Below, one piece after another: positions 1 through 8,148 of a stretch of DNA of 64,000 nt. The first letter of the stretch is position 1. Every line of letters begins with the position of its first letter. Source of the DNA: Pollutibacter sp044353505 (GTDB lineage Bacteria > Bacteroidota > Bacteroidia > Chitinophagales > Chitinophagaceae); NCBI GenBank assembly GCA_044353505.1, contig JBILBU010000003.1, positions 1 through 64,000 of the forward strand, given 5' to 3'. The position numbers were made by a program, and so were the translations under genes. The notes under the pieces were generated by a model. That model worked only from the letters and a program-made list of their open reading frames with translations. It had not been told where the DNA came from and ran no database searches.

Positions 1-833
1 TGAATGAGGGCATAGCTGCGCATTTAGGCACATTCATGGCCCTCATGATTTTCAGCAGTATTTTCTTTTTTGTATACTATTGGTTTAGAGAACAAGTTTG
101 CATTGTGCTTTGTCCATATGGAAGACTGCAGGGTGTCTTACTCGATAAGAACTCGATTGTAGTCGCCTATGATTACCTGCGCGGCGAACCAAGAGGGAAA
201 AAATCAAGTGCAGAACATATTGGCGATTGTATTGATTGCAAAGCCTGTGTCAGGGTTTGTCCAACCGGTATCGACATCCGTAATGGCACGCAACTGGAAT
301 GCATCAACTGCACTGCCTGCATTGATGCCTGCGATGAGATTATGGACAATCTCGATCGTCCAAAAAAGCTTATCAAGCTGGCTTCAGAAAATAATATTGT
401 CAAAAAAGAAAAACTAAAGATTACAACCCGAATCAATGCATACTCAGTTGTTCTTTTCCTCATTTTAATAGTACTTGTGTCGATGCTCGTTACGAGAGAT
501 GAAATTGATGTGACCATCCTCCGTACACAAGGCATGATTTACCAAAAACTTCCTGATGGGAAAATTGGCAACCTCTATACAGCAAGGATGTTTAATAAAA
601 CCCACAGAGATATAGCAGTAAAATTAAGTATCCCGGAAACTGATGGAAATATTGAGGTCGTTGGACAACCCCCTTTTCTCCCTAAAGAAAGTTATGCGGT
701 CATCACATTTATAGTAAAAAAGAGTCCTGAACTCATTAATAAAAGGAATATCAAAATCACCATCGACATCGTTGCAGAAGGCAAAATTCTAACTCAAAAA
801 ACAACGTCCTTCATTGGTCCCATCTTACAATAA
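1..833 (+). CDS. ccoG: Cytochrome c oxidase accessory protein CcoG, 5' end missing
   Basis: The frame is open to the left edge (first full codon at base 3), so only the C-terminal ~276 residues are here. CcoG/FixG/RdxA is a membrane iron-sulfur protein that reduces copper during assembly of cbb3-type oxidase (family knowledge). Seen here: a hydrophobic helix, then the family signature REQVCIVLCPYGRLQG, then two ferredoxin-like clusters (CIDCKACVRVCP and CINCTACIDAC), one further membrane helix (VVLFLILIVLVSML) and a beta-rich Ig-like C-terminal domain. It is followed 10 bases later by fixH and then by a SafE-like gene, the usual order of the ccoNOQP-GH assembly cluster. The oxidase subunits themselves would lie left of the window. 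Identification is secure; only the start is unseen. Confidence 0.95.
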   Translation, partial: NEGIAAHLGTFMALMIFSSIFFFVYYWFREQVCIVLCPYGRLQGVLLDKNSIVVAYDYLRGEPRGKKSSAEHIGDCIDCKACVRVCPTGIDIRNGTQLECINCTACIDACDEIMDNLDRPKKLIKLASENNIVKKEKLKITTRINAYSVVLFLILIVLVSMLVTRDEIDVTILRTQGMIYQKLPDGKIGNLYTARMFNKTHRDIAVKLSIPETDGNIEVVGQPPFLPKESYAVITFIVKKSPELINKRNIKITIDIVAEGKILTQKTTSFIGPILQ

Positions 834-843
834 ACAATCAATT

Positions 844-1281
844 ATGAAAATCAGCTGGGGTTATAAAATACTCATCATGTATAGTCTTTTTGTTGCAGGA
901 ATCCTGACGATGGTGTTCTTGTCGAGTCAGCAAAATCGAGATCTGGTATCAGATGATTATTATGCCGAGGAACTTGCCTACCAACATGTAATTGATCAAT
1001 CTGCACATACGGCTTCGCTGTCCTCCCCCGTAGAAATAACGCAATCTGAAACAATCCTCATGATAAACTTTCCTTCGGAATTTGATGACATAATAAGTAA
1101 AGGAAAATGGATATTATACTATGCTGCAGATATTAAAAAGGATGTAAAAGGTACATTTGAAGTGCGCAATGGATTTGTCAACATAAAAGTTCCAACAGGT
1201 GCTTATGGACTCTACTTATTAAAAATTGAGTGGGCGTCAAAAGGGATCTCCTATTACTATGAAAAACAAGTGTATCTCTAA
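844..1281 (+). CDS. fixH: FixH family protein (cbb3 oxidase assembly)
   Basis: Predicted 145-residue protein with one N-terminal membrane helix (IMYSLFVAGILTMVFLSS) followed by a small extracytoplasmic beta domain, matching the FixH/CcoH architecture. FixH acts in biogenesis of cbb3-type cytochrome oxidase; its precise step is not firmly known. The motif DDYYAEELAYQ after the helix is typical of the family. The frame extends upstream to 814, but that would overlap ccoG by 20 bases; the ATG at 844 sits just before the membrane helix and leaves a 10-base gap, so I chose it. Gene order ccoG-fixH-SafE supports the call. Confidence 0.9.
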   Translation: MKISWGYKILIMYSLFVAGILTMVFLSSQQNRDLVSDDYYAEELAYQHVIDQSAHTASLSSPVEITQSETILMINFPSEFDDIISKGKWILYYAADIKKDVKGTFEVRNGFVNIKVPTGAYGLYLLKIEWASKGISYYYEKQVYL

Positions 1282-1284
1282 GTC

Positions 1285-1995
1285 ATGCTAACAGAATTCA
1301 TGATACCAGCCTTACTCATCGGACTTGGAGGAAGCTTGCATTGTATAGGGATGTGCGGTCCACTTATGTTCGCAACCCTCTATCAAAAAAATCAAAAAGC
1401 ATTACCCGCTATTCATTGGACACTCTATCACCTGGGAAGAATAAGTATATATGCACTCTGGGGGATGCTGGTTGGACTGGTGGGTGCATCTGCAAAATGG
1501 TTTGGGGTTCAACAGAATATTTCCCTGGCGATAGGAATTGGGATACTGGTAGTACTTATTACAAGAAAAGTATTCCCCTCCTATGAAAAATACATTGCTG
1601 AGATAGGAGTACTGCAAAATATTAGAAAAATACTCATCCCCCACATCAATAAAAAAACAAGGTCCGCCTCCCTGATTGGTGGAGTAGTAAATGGACTACT
1701 TCCATGTGGACTAGTATACATGGCGCTTGCAGGAGCCATTGCTGTACAAGAGCCCCTTCAAGGAGCCCTTTTTATGATATTGTTCGGGCTAGGAACATTG
1801 CCGATGTTATTGATGGCAATGGTAATGGGAAATACCCTAAGCTTGGCAACAAGAAAATTTCTAACCCAATGGTATCCCATACTGATTGGAGTAATGGCAA
1901 TCATGTTGATTGTCAGGGGAATGAACCTGGGGCATATGTTTAGCCCGAAACTCCTTCCAGGAAAAAATGCTGCCATTCATTGCATAGGAGAGTGA
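1285..1995 (+). CDS. SafE/TauE-like membrane protein of the cbb3 cluster (COG2836 type)
   Basis: 236 residues with about six membrane helices. The N-terminal helix carries the hallmark GLGGSLHCIGMCGP, and a mid-protein helix carries NGLLPCGLVY, both typical of the 'sulfite exporter TauE/SafE' proteins of the DsbD-related type found after FixH in Bacteroidota. Annotation as a sulfite exporter is a family label only. The paired cysteines in helix 1 and the position 3 bases after fixH suggest a role in oxidase maturation, perhaps metal or thiol handling (inference). Last gene of the cluster. Confidence 0.82.
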   Translation: MLTEFMIPALLIGLGGSLHCIGMCGPLMFATLYQKNQKALPAIHWTLYHLGRISIYALWGMLVGLVGASAKWFGVQQNISLAIGIGILVVLITRKVFPSYEKYIAEIGVLQNIRKILIPHINKKTRSASLIGGVVNGLLPCGLVYMALAGAIAVQEPLQGALFMILFGLGTLPMLLMAMVMGNTLSLATRKFLTQWYPILIGVMAIMLIVRGMNLGHMFSPKLLPGKNAAIHCIGE

Positions 1996-2026
1996 TAAAA
2001 CTCATTTTTTCGAATGATGCACATTA

Positions 2027-2057
2027 TTGAATGCAAGAAGCAATACGGATAAATTTG
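2027..2057 (+). promoter_or_regulatory. Bacteroidota-type promoter of the Hsp20 gene
   Basis: TTG at 2027-2029, a 20-base spacer, and TAAATTTG at 2050-2057, an exact match to TAnnTTTG. Transcription would start near 2063, about 30 bases before the ATG at 2094. This rules against the upstream in-frame ATG at 2031, which lies before the -7 box. Confidence 0.65.
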
Positions 2058-2093
2058 CTACGTATCCTATTATTCACCAAAAAACACAATATT

Positions 2094-2537
2094 ATGCCTG
2101 GAAATGGAAGAGCACTCATGAGATCATCCCTGTTGCGACCATCCTTGTTGGAAGACATGATCAGACCTTGGAATGAATGGCTTGATGAAAAGTGGCCATT
2201 TAACACACATATGCCCGCAGTAAATGTGAAAGAGACTGATGATGAATACATTATCACTATGGCCGCGCCGGGATTAGAAAAGAAAGATTTTAAAATTGAC
2301 GTCAATGGCTCACTGATCACCATCAGCGCAGAGAAAGATGAAAAAAGTGAAGAAAAGGGTGAAAGCTATACCAAAAGGGAATACAGCTATTCCTCCTTTT
2401 CAAGATCCTTCTCACTCCCTGATGACTGCATATCAGATAAGATTGATGCAACCTATTTAAATGGAGAACTTAAACTGGCCATTCCAAAAAAAGAAGAAGC
2501 CAAAAAAACTCCACATCAAAAAATTAGTGTTCACTAA
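2094..2537 (+). CDS. Small heat-shock protein, Hsp20/alpha-crystallin family
   Basis: 147-residue ATP-independent chaperone of the IbpA/Hsp18 type. Residues about 40-140 form the alpha-crystallin domain: it opens with MPAVNVKETDDEYIITMAAPG, continues with the typical GSLITISAEK strand, and ends with the LNGELKLAIPKKE strand before a short tail. The N-terminal arm includes the common DMIRPWNEW segment. The frame extends to an ATG at 2031, but a canonical promoter at 2027-2057 overlaps that start, so the ATG at 2094 is preferred. A rho-independent terminator follows at 2550-2580, so the gene is probably monocistronic or only partly read through into the next small gene. Confidence 0.92.
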   Translation: MPGNGRALMRSSLLRPSLLEDMIRPWNEWLDEKWPFNTHMPAVNVKETDDEYIITMAAPGLEKKDFKIDVNGSLITISAEKDEKSEEKGESYTKREYSYSSFSRSFSLPDDCISDKIDATYLNGELKLAIPKKEEAKKTPHQKISVH

Positions 2538-2549
2538 AAACACCACTAC

Positions 2550-2580
2550 CCTGTCCTGTCAGTAGACAGGCAGGTTTTTT
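2550..2580 (+). terminator. Rho-independent terminator after the Hsp20 gene
   Basis: GC-rich stem 2550-2560 pairs with 2565-2574 (one bulged T), tetraloop AGTA, followed by six T residues. It lies 12 bases after the Hsp20 stop codon. Confidence 0.85.
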
Positions 2581-2591
2581 AAAAAAGGGGT

Positions 2592-2996
2592 ATGAAGATA
2601 AATGACCGGATGATTAGCAGTAAAGCGAGACAATACCAGTTTGAAAATGCTTCTTGGATCAGGCTAATTGAATTCCTGGACCAAGAAAATTCATATATGA
2701 AAAATAGACTTTCTGAAATACTTGATCAGATTAATGATCGAGATAACCTCAATCTGGCTGAAAGCTTTCAAACTCAGTTCATTATAAAAGATGACCTATA
2801 CGAACATCTTATTCATGAACTTAAGGGGCAGACTAGAAAAATCAAAGAAGCCACTGCGAATGGCAAAGATCTTATCACCCAAGAAATGAAAAAAGCACAG
2901 AAGAATTTCAGAAATCAAATCGAACTCATTGAAAGAGATCATATTCATTTAAAAAAAGACTATAACACATACCTCTCTTCCTTCTCTTTCACCTAG
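2592..2996 (+). CDS. Uncharacterised helical/coiled-coil protein
   Basis: 134 residues, no signal peptide and no membrane segment. The sequence is rich in Glu, Lys, Gln, Asn and Asp with heptad-like spacing over roughly residues 20-125 (for example FLDQENSYMKNRLSEILDQ and KAQKNFRNQIELIERDHIHLKK), so a long helical hairpin or coiled coil is likely. I do not recognise a named family. It starts 12 bases after the Hsp20 terminator and ends before a strong bidirectional terminator at 3011-3048. Its place between a small chaperone and the sensor/CRP module hints at a stress role, which is only inference. Confidence 0.72.
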   Translation: MKINDRMISSKARQYQFENASWIRLIEFLDQENSYMKNRLSEILDQINDRDNLNLAESFQTQFIIKDDLYEHLIHELKGQTRKIKEATANGKDLITQEMKKAQKNFRNQIELIERDHIHLKKDYNTYLSSFSFT

Positions 2997-3010
2997 GAAC
3001 AAATCAATTC

Positions 3011-3048
3011 AAAAAATCCCCTTTGCCAAATGCTAAGGGGATTTTTTT
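3011..3048. terminator. Bidirectional rho-independent terminator
   Basis: The arm aaaaaatcccctt (3011-3023) pairs with aaggggatttttttt (from 3035), with an 11-base loop. It has an A tract on one side and a T tract on the other, so it can serve the plus-strand coiled-coil gene and the converging receiver-CRP gene. Confidence 0.85.
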
Positions 3049-3134
3049 GCAACACCCATTAAGGTTTTAATAAAAGATGTAATACAAAGAATAGGCGGGT
3101 CTGATCGATGGCCGCTATACAAACCATGTAAATA

Positions 3135-4190
3135 CTAATTGAAGAGATTTCCTAATTTTTTTTCATTCATCAGAACGATATTGCCATCTTTGATGTCAAT
3201 CAAACGCTCAGATTTAAAATCGCTCAACGTTCTAATCAATGATTCTGTAGCAGTTCCTGCAATATTTGCTAAATCTTCGCGAGAGATATGAATTGAAAAA
3301 GGCGCATGCCCATCACCAAACTTTTTCTGTAACATCAACAATGCATCTGCCACCCTTTTTCTTAAAGAGTTGTAAGCCAAACCCAATAACTGATTTTCTT
3401 TTTCGGAAACATTACCTGCAAGTATCTGAATAAATTTTTTCATAACAATGGGATTCTCTCTAATTAAAGCATCAAACTCCTCTCGGGGAATAATGGCAAT
3501 CTCCGATTCCTCCATTGCCTCTGCAGTTTCTCTATACACAGAATTCTCCAACAAAGCCATATACCCAAAATACTCACCTTGGCCATATAGTCCAACCGTC
3601 AAGTCTTTACCATCATCATTTGACTTATACAGTTTTATTTTGCCCTTTTGTACAAGAAACAATCTATTTGGATGATTGCCCTCATTATAGATGACTTGTT
3701 TTTTCTTGTAGGTGTTTGTATTTCGGCCGGTGGCTAATTCCTCCCACACATTATACTTTCCTATATCTAAGAGCAAATCTTTAACCCCCTCTTGTGTAGA
3801 TGCATATTTCTTTTTTAAAATGTCCATCTTTTTTAATCTCTGCTCGATTGCATTTAATAACTCTACTTCAGTAAAGGGCTTTGATACATAATCATCAGCG
3901 CCCATTTCCATGCCTTTTCTAAAATCAAGTCGCTCTGCCTTGGCTGTGAGAAAGATAAAAGGAATATCCTTGAGGTCTTCGCTCTTGTTCAACATATGCA
4001 ATACGCCATATCCATCCAATACTGGCATCATGATATCACAGATGATGAGATCCGGCCTAATGGCATGGGCCTTTTCAATACCAAGTTTACCATTCTCAGC
4101 AGTCATGACAGTATAGTTTGCCAATTCAAGGATCTCAGCAGTATTCTCTCTTATTTCCGGATTGTCTTCTATCAACAATATTGTATTCAT
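3135..4190 (-). CDS. Response regulator receiver fused to a CRP/FNR-type transcription factor
   Basis: 351 residues. Residues 1-118 are a CheY-like receiver with acidic residues E8/D9, phospho-acceptor D52 (CDIMMP), T82 and K104 (SKPF). Residues about 145-265 form a cyclic-nucleotide-binding beta-barrel (LFLVQKGKIKLYK, QGEYFGYMALL), and residues about 270-345 a Crp-type winged helix (ISREDLANIAGTATESLIRTL as recognition region). The only cysteine is C51, so it is not an iron-sulfur FNR. The output is therefore probably a phosphorylation-gated CRP-fold DNA-binding protein. Its ATG overlaps the stop of the upstream histidine kinase (ATGA, 4-base overlap), so the two are translationally coupled partners. 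Whether the barrel binds any ligand cannot be told from sequence. Confidence 0.92.
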   Translation of the reverse strand: MNTILLIEDNPEIRENTAEILELANYTVMTAENGKLGIEKAHAIRPDLIICDIMMPVLDGYGVLHMLNKSEDLKDIPFIFLTAKAERLDFRKGMEMGADDYVSKPFTEVELLNAIEQRLKKMDILKKKYASTQEGVKDLLLDIGKYNVWEELATGRNTNTYKKKQVIYNEGNHPNRLFLVQKGKIKLYKSNDDGKDLTVGLYGQGEYFGYMALLENSVYRETAEAMEESEIAIIPREEFDALIRENPIVMKKFIQILAGNVSEKENQLLGLAYNSLRKRVADALLMLQKKFGDGHAPFSIHISREDLANIAGTATESLIRTLSDFKSERLIDIKDGNIVLMNEKKLGNLFN

Positions 4191-5815
4191 AAATCAAATT
4201 TTATTATAAATAAGGTACCTTTTTCCAGTTCACTATCAACGGATATAGAACCATTCATAAGCTCTATATACCTTGACACAATATGCAGTCCGAGTCCAGT
4301 TCCTTGAATGTTGACCACATTCTTACCCCTGAAAAAACGCTCAAAAAGATGCTTTTTGTCTTCGTCAGGAATGCCCATCCCTTCATCCTTTATCTTTAAC
4401 ACAATACGCTGATCATCCACCAAACTAGAGATGTGTACACTTGATCCTTCAGGTGAAAATTTAAAAGCATTAGAAATCAGGTTAATCATAATATTTCTAA
4501 CCAGAGAAAGATCAAGGTTGATTAATAAATTACCTTGATGCTCATAATAAATATGCTGCCCTGATTTAGAAATAAGATGAATCTCATTAATAATCAGTTG
4601 CAATTGCTCCTTAAGGTTGAACTCGGAATAATGGAGCTGAATCTTTCCTTCGTCAATTCTTCCCAACGAGAGAAATTCATTTAGAATATCTGTGAGATTG
4701 CTCACCGCAGAACGAATCCTGAGGATATGCTTATCCCGTTTATCCTGATCTTCATCTTCAGTATACTTTGCAATGAGAGAAACAGATGATAAAATTGTAC
4801 TCAAAGGCGTTCTAAATTCGTGGGAAGCCATTGATACAAACCTTGACTTTAAATCACTCAGCTCTCTTTCCTTGCTCAAGGCCTCCGTGAGCTCATCTCT
4901 AGACTGCTCGAGTTTACTCAATGTATCCATGAGTTCATGTGTACGGACCTCAACCTTCTCCTCTAACTCGGCATTAAGATTTTCAATTTCCAGCTTTGCC
5001 CTCTCCATTTCAGCTGTTTGATTGCGAAGCATGTTCTCGATCTCTTGGCGTTGAGTGATGTCGATGATAAATGCAATTACGTGGGGTTCATCTTCAATCA
5101 TATAATGACCCAGACTTATTTCCACAGGAAATTCAATGCCGGTCTTTTTTTTCGCAAGCAACTGCATGCCCCTTCCCATTGGGCGATTTTCCGGATGTTG
5201 GTGATAGCCAGCCCTATGCCTTAAGTGCACATCATGAAAACGTGCAGGCATCAAATCTTCAACCTTTAATGCAATAATTTCTGCAGCGGAGTACTCAAAA
5301 AGGTCAATAGATTGCTTATTGGCAAGTATGATATTCCCCGACTTATTCAATAGTACAATAGGAAGCGTAGCGTACTGAAATAAAGCTTCAAATTTTTTTA
5401 TCTCCTTAAATAGATTTTCGGAAAAGATCCTTTGTGGATCTATATTGATGATTCGCTGTAAAAAATAGGTTTTCCCTTCAAAATAAAAAGAAGCGATATC
5501 TAGTCTGCCTAAAAAAACTACTCCCTCCCTTTTTCGAAACAATACCTCCTCGGTCCAGTGCCCATTTCGAATAATGGTATTCATTAACAATTGGGCTATT
5601 TCAGAATTTAGCGTATGTTTTCTGAATCCGAAAAAAGAGTAGTCTTTCAAAAAAACATTTCGATGGGCATACCCAAAAAAATGAGAATACGCTTCATTAA
5701 AATAAACCATCTCTGTGCCAGTTTCATTCCAAACGGAAATAAACTCATCAGAGAAGGCAGACCATGCCTGCAGCATGGAGGCATGAAAAGAGGTTTGGCT
5801 TGTTGCCGAATTCAT
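4187..5815 (-). CDS. Double-PAS sensor histidine kinase, FixL-like second PAS
   Basis: 542 residues, no membrane segment, so a soluble sensor. Order: PAS-like domain (~15-125), second PAS (~140-258), coiled coil (~258-325), HisKA with phospho-acceptor H332 (SHEFRTPL), and HATPase with N box (NLISNAFKF), G1 (DEGMGIP) and G2 (GTGLGLHIV, ~505-513). The second PAS resembles that of FixL (LMPARFHDVH, RGMQLLAKKKTGIEFPVEISLG) and has H197 where FixL places its haem-ligating His; that His also occurs in many haem-free PAS domains, so oxygen sensing is only possible. I start at the ATG at 5815 rather than a GTG at 5821. It overlaps the receiver-CRP gene by 4 bases. Confidence 0.9.
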   Translation of the reverse strand: MNSATSQTSFHASMLQAWSAFSDEFISVWNETGTEMVYFNEAYSHFFGYAHRNVFLKDYSFFGFRKHTLNSEIAQLLMNTIIRNGHWTEEVLFRKREGVVFLGRLDIASFYFEGKTYFLQRIINIDPQRIFSENLFKEIKKFEALFQYATLPIVLLNKSGNIILANKQSIDLFEYSAAEIIALKVEDLMPARFHDVHLRHRAGYHQHPENRPMGRGMQLLAKKKTGIEFPVEISLGHYMIEDEPHVIAFIIDITQRQEIENMLRNQTAEMERAKLEIENLNAELEEKVEVRTHELMDTLSKLEQSRDELTEALSKERELSDLKSRFVSMASHEFRTPLSTILSSVSLIAKYTEDEDQDKRDKHILRIRSAVSNLTDILNEFLSLGRIDEGKIQLHYSEFNLKEQLQLIINEIHLISKSGQHIYYEHQGNLLINLDLSLVRNIMINLISNAFKFSPEGSSVHISSLVDDQRIVLKIKDEGMGIPDEDKKHLFERFFRGKNVVNIQGTGLGLHIVSRYIELMNGSISVDSELEKGTLFIIKFDL

Positions 5816-5909
5816 AAACACAGGTTAAAGTACTAAGCATTATTGATTGTCAATACAGGCCAAGTACAAGTTAATTAAAAAAGTTGCCCTATTGTATTAA
5901 AATACCTTG

Positions 5910-6590
5910 CTAGAGCGCAATTCGAAGAAAAATAAAAAAGAAAGCTTGAATAAGGAGCAAGAAAATTGCAAATTGATTTGACGCTGGGGCTTTTAAAACC
6001 CGCATAATAACAACAAGCAAAAAAGTAATCACGAACCAACTCGCATAATTCAAGAGAGGAATATGCCCACCCTCCCAGGTCCAAAAATTAAGGGCTACGG
6101 CTACAGGCTCCATCACCCAATCAAAAGCAGTTGCAAGCAGAGAGGAGAAGAAGGGGACTGCAAAAAATAAATACCTGCGATTGCGTAGCCACTTGGCAAC
6201 TACTACAAATGAACAATAAACGATGCAAAACCAATTAATCCCTATCACCAAAGGAACTCCTAAAAACTTCGGTCCAAAAAAGTCACCATAAACATAGGAA
6301 CCAAATAACAACCCAGTATTGACACCAATAATTTCTGTAACAACCCCAGTAATGAATATGACAGCTAAGGAATATAACAAAGCTGCAGTGATGCGTTCCT
6401 CAATCCAATAGAGTAAAGTAAACATCAACAAGAGATTGACCGCCGTTAATTCCAAGAATGCTTGCCGGTTAAAAAAAACCATGCCAATTGCCCCAGAAAC
6501 ATGAACTAATGCACAAATGAACACAGCCCAAAAAATCGGTTTCTTGATTAAGGGCAGCAATCGTGTAGTAGAAATTGGAACAATGGCCAT
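5910..6590 (-). CDS. cruF: Carotenoid 1,2-hydratase CruF family (DUF422) membrane protein
   Basis: 226 residues with seven or so hydrophobic segments. The family signatures are clear: GVNTGLLFGSYVYGD, LGVPLVIGINWF and FDWVMEPVAVALNFWTW. CruF-type enzymes add water across the 1,2 double bond of acyclic carotenoid ends, giving 1-hydroxy carotenoids (myxol, saproxanthin or bacterioruberin type pathways). The gene lies 82 bases downstream of a CrtD-like desaturase and of idi, which fits the order hydration then 3,4-desaturation. A possible separate promoter lies at 6648-6681. The exact substrate cannot be told here; phytoene synthase and lycopene cyclase genes are not in the window. Confidence 0.8.
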   Translation of the reverse strand: MAIVPISTTRLLPLIKKPIFWAVFICALVHVSGAIGMVFFNRQAFLELTAVNLLLMFTLLYWIEERITAALLYSLAVIFITGVVTEIIGVNTGLLFGSYVYGDFFGPKFLGVPLVIGINWFCIVYCSFVVVAKWLRNRRYLFFAVPFFSSLLATAFDWVMEPVAVALNFWTWEGGHIPLLNYASWFVITFLLVVIMRVLKAPASNQFAIFLLLIQAFFFIFLRIAL

Positions 6591-6647
6591 AAATGATAAA
6601 CCTATTTAGTAGCGGTTAGCCGACAATGATATGGCAGCTACTCTTTA

Positions 6648-6681
6648 CAAATATAAAATTACTAGAAGAGAATTAACCCAA
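6648..6681 (-). promoter_or_regulatory. Possible promoter of the cruF-like gene
   Basis: On the minus strand, TATATTTG (6655-6648) is an exact TAnnTTTG match, with TTG (6681-6679) 23 bases upstream. It overlaps the 3' end of the preceding desaturase gene and would give an untranslated leader of about 50 bases. Confidence 0.45.
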
Positions 6682-8148
6682 GTCGCCTATCAAATCACTA
6701 ACGATCTTAGCACTTTTTAGGCACAGGGGGATCCCACCACCAGGATGAACACTACCCCCGGCGAAATACAATCCCTGATTGCGTGAGGATTGGTTTGGGT
6801 GGCGCATAAAAGCCGCCCATGGCGAGTTGGAACTGGTGCCATAGAGTGATCCAAGATAGGAATCTGTTCTCGACTGTATTCCGTTTGGTGTTAGTACTTC
6901 TTCAACTTCAATGGCTTCGGCAATATCAACACCTAACATCCTGCTAAGCTTAGCAACTACTGCCGCCCTCAAGGTGTTCATATCCTCCTGCCAATCGTCT
7001 TCTGGCTTTGCTGGAGCATTAACCATAACAAACCAATTCTCCTTACCACTGGGGCACTGCCCTGATTCCATTTTTGAAGTGATGTTCACATAGATGGTGG
7101 GGTCGTGAAAGAATTTTTTGAGCTTAAACAGATGATCAAATTCTTGCTGATAATGTTCACTAAAGAATATATTATGAAGATGGAGTTCACTAAATTCTCG
7201 TTTCATACCCCAATAAAAAATAAATGCACTGCTGCTTCGCTCACTGCGCAAAATCTTCTTTGCCCCTGCCTCATCACTGAGTAGATTCTTATAGGTATAG
7301 TAAGCATCTACATTGCTGACCACGAGATCTGAAGCTATAAATTTTCCATCAACCACAATTCCGGAAATTCTACCGTTGTCTTTGTTGATTTTCTCAACAG
7401 CAGTATTGAGGATAAACCTGACACCCTTTTTTTCGGCAAGAGCAACTAGGGCTTTCGGTATATTAATCATGCCGCCATGGGGATAGAAGGTGCCTTGATT
7501 TTGCTCTAAATGCGGAATCAGACTAAGCATCCCGGGAGCACTGTATGGATTACTACCATTGTACGTGGCGTAGCGGTTAAAAATCTGAACAGCCTCTGGA
7601 CTAATAAATCTGGACCGATTGAATTGATCCAGTGTTTTAACCAAATAAGGAAGTTTTACGGCACGCATTGCTGCGATTACGCGAGCATGCAGCCACGTGG
7701 ATGATCGGTGTAGTGAGTAATTCAGGAAAATACTTCCAACCTCATTATACACCCGCTCTGAATCTTTTAAATATTGAATAATATGTTCCGTAGGCTCGCC
7801 CGTTTGCTTGCGCATTTCTTCAGCAAATTGACCAGCGTTCGTGTAGGCATTTACCTTTTTCCCGTTTTCAAAGAAATATCTGCATGCAATCGGAACAGAT
7901 TCATAGGTAAAGAAAGAAGAAATATCTTCTCCTGCCAGCTGAAACAATTCCTCTACATTGGATGGTTGGGTAAACAACGATGGGCCAGCATCGAAGGTAA
8001 AACCATCTTTTTCTATCACATACATTTTACCCCCAGCAACATCATTTTTTTCATACACTTCCACTTCATAGCCCTTCACAGCGAGTCTAATTGCAGTGGC
8101 AATACCCGCAATCCCAGCACCCACAACAATGGCCTTTCTATTGCTCAT
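6673..8148 (-). CDS. crtD: Carotenoid desaturase, CrtD-like (phytoene desaturase family)
   Basis: 491-residue FAD-dependent desaturase. The N terminus has the dinucleotide-binding motif GAGIAG (residues 10-15) followed by the acidic end of strand two (VYEKN) and GGKM. The segment GFTFDAGPSLFTQP and the C-terminal FAD motif YFAGGSVHPGGGIP are typical of the CrtI/CrtD family. The details (GGKMYVIEKDGFTFDAGPS and the neighbouring CruF homologue) favour a 1-hydroxycarotenoid 3,4-desaturase (CrtD) over phytoene desaturase CrtI, but that split is by resemblance and context. The start overlaps the end of idi by 11 bases, so translation is probably coupled. Confidence 0.75.
   Translation of the reverse strand: MSNRKAIVVGAGIAGIATAIRLAVKGYEVEVYEKNDVAGGKMYVIEKDGFTFDAGPSLFTQPSNVEELFQLAGEDISSFFTYESVPIACRYFFENGKKVNAYTNAGQFAEEMRKQTGEPTEHIIQYLKDSERVYNEVGSIFLNYSLHRSSTWLHARVIAAMRAVKLPYLVKTLDQFNRSRFISPEAVQIFNRYATYNGSNPYSAPGMLSLIPHLEQNQGTFYPHGGMINIPKALVALAEKKGVRFILNTAVEKINKDNGRISGIVVDGKFIASDLVVSNVDAYYTYKNLLSDEAGAKKILRSERSSSAFIFYWGMKREFSELHLHNIFFSEHYQQEFDHLFKLKKFFHDPTIYVNITSKMESGQCPSGKENWFVMVNAPAKPEDDWQEDMNTLRAAVVAKLSRMLGVDIAEAIEVEEVLTPNGIQSRTDSYLGSLYGTSSNSPWAAFMRHPNQSSRNQGLYFAGGSVHPGGGIPLCLKSAKIVSDLIGDLG

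Noticed and set aside
2031..2093. Upstream ATG for the Hsp20 gene
   Set aside because: It lies between the -33 and -7 elements of the promoter, before the expected transcription start.
4187..5815. Firm annotation of the kinase as a haem oxygen sensor
   Set aside because: The aligned His is common in non-haem PAS domains; sequence alone does not decide.
6673..8148. Calling this gene crtI (phytoene desaturase)
   Set aside because: Motif details and the neighbouring cruF homologue favour CrtD, though the two families are close.
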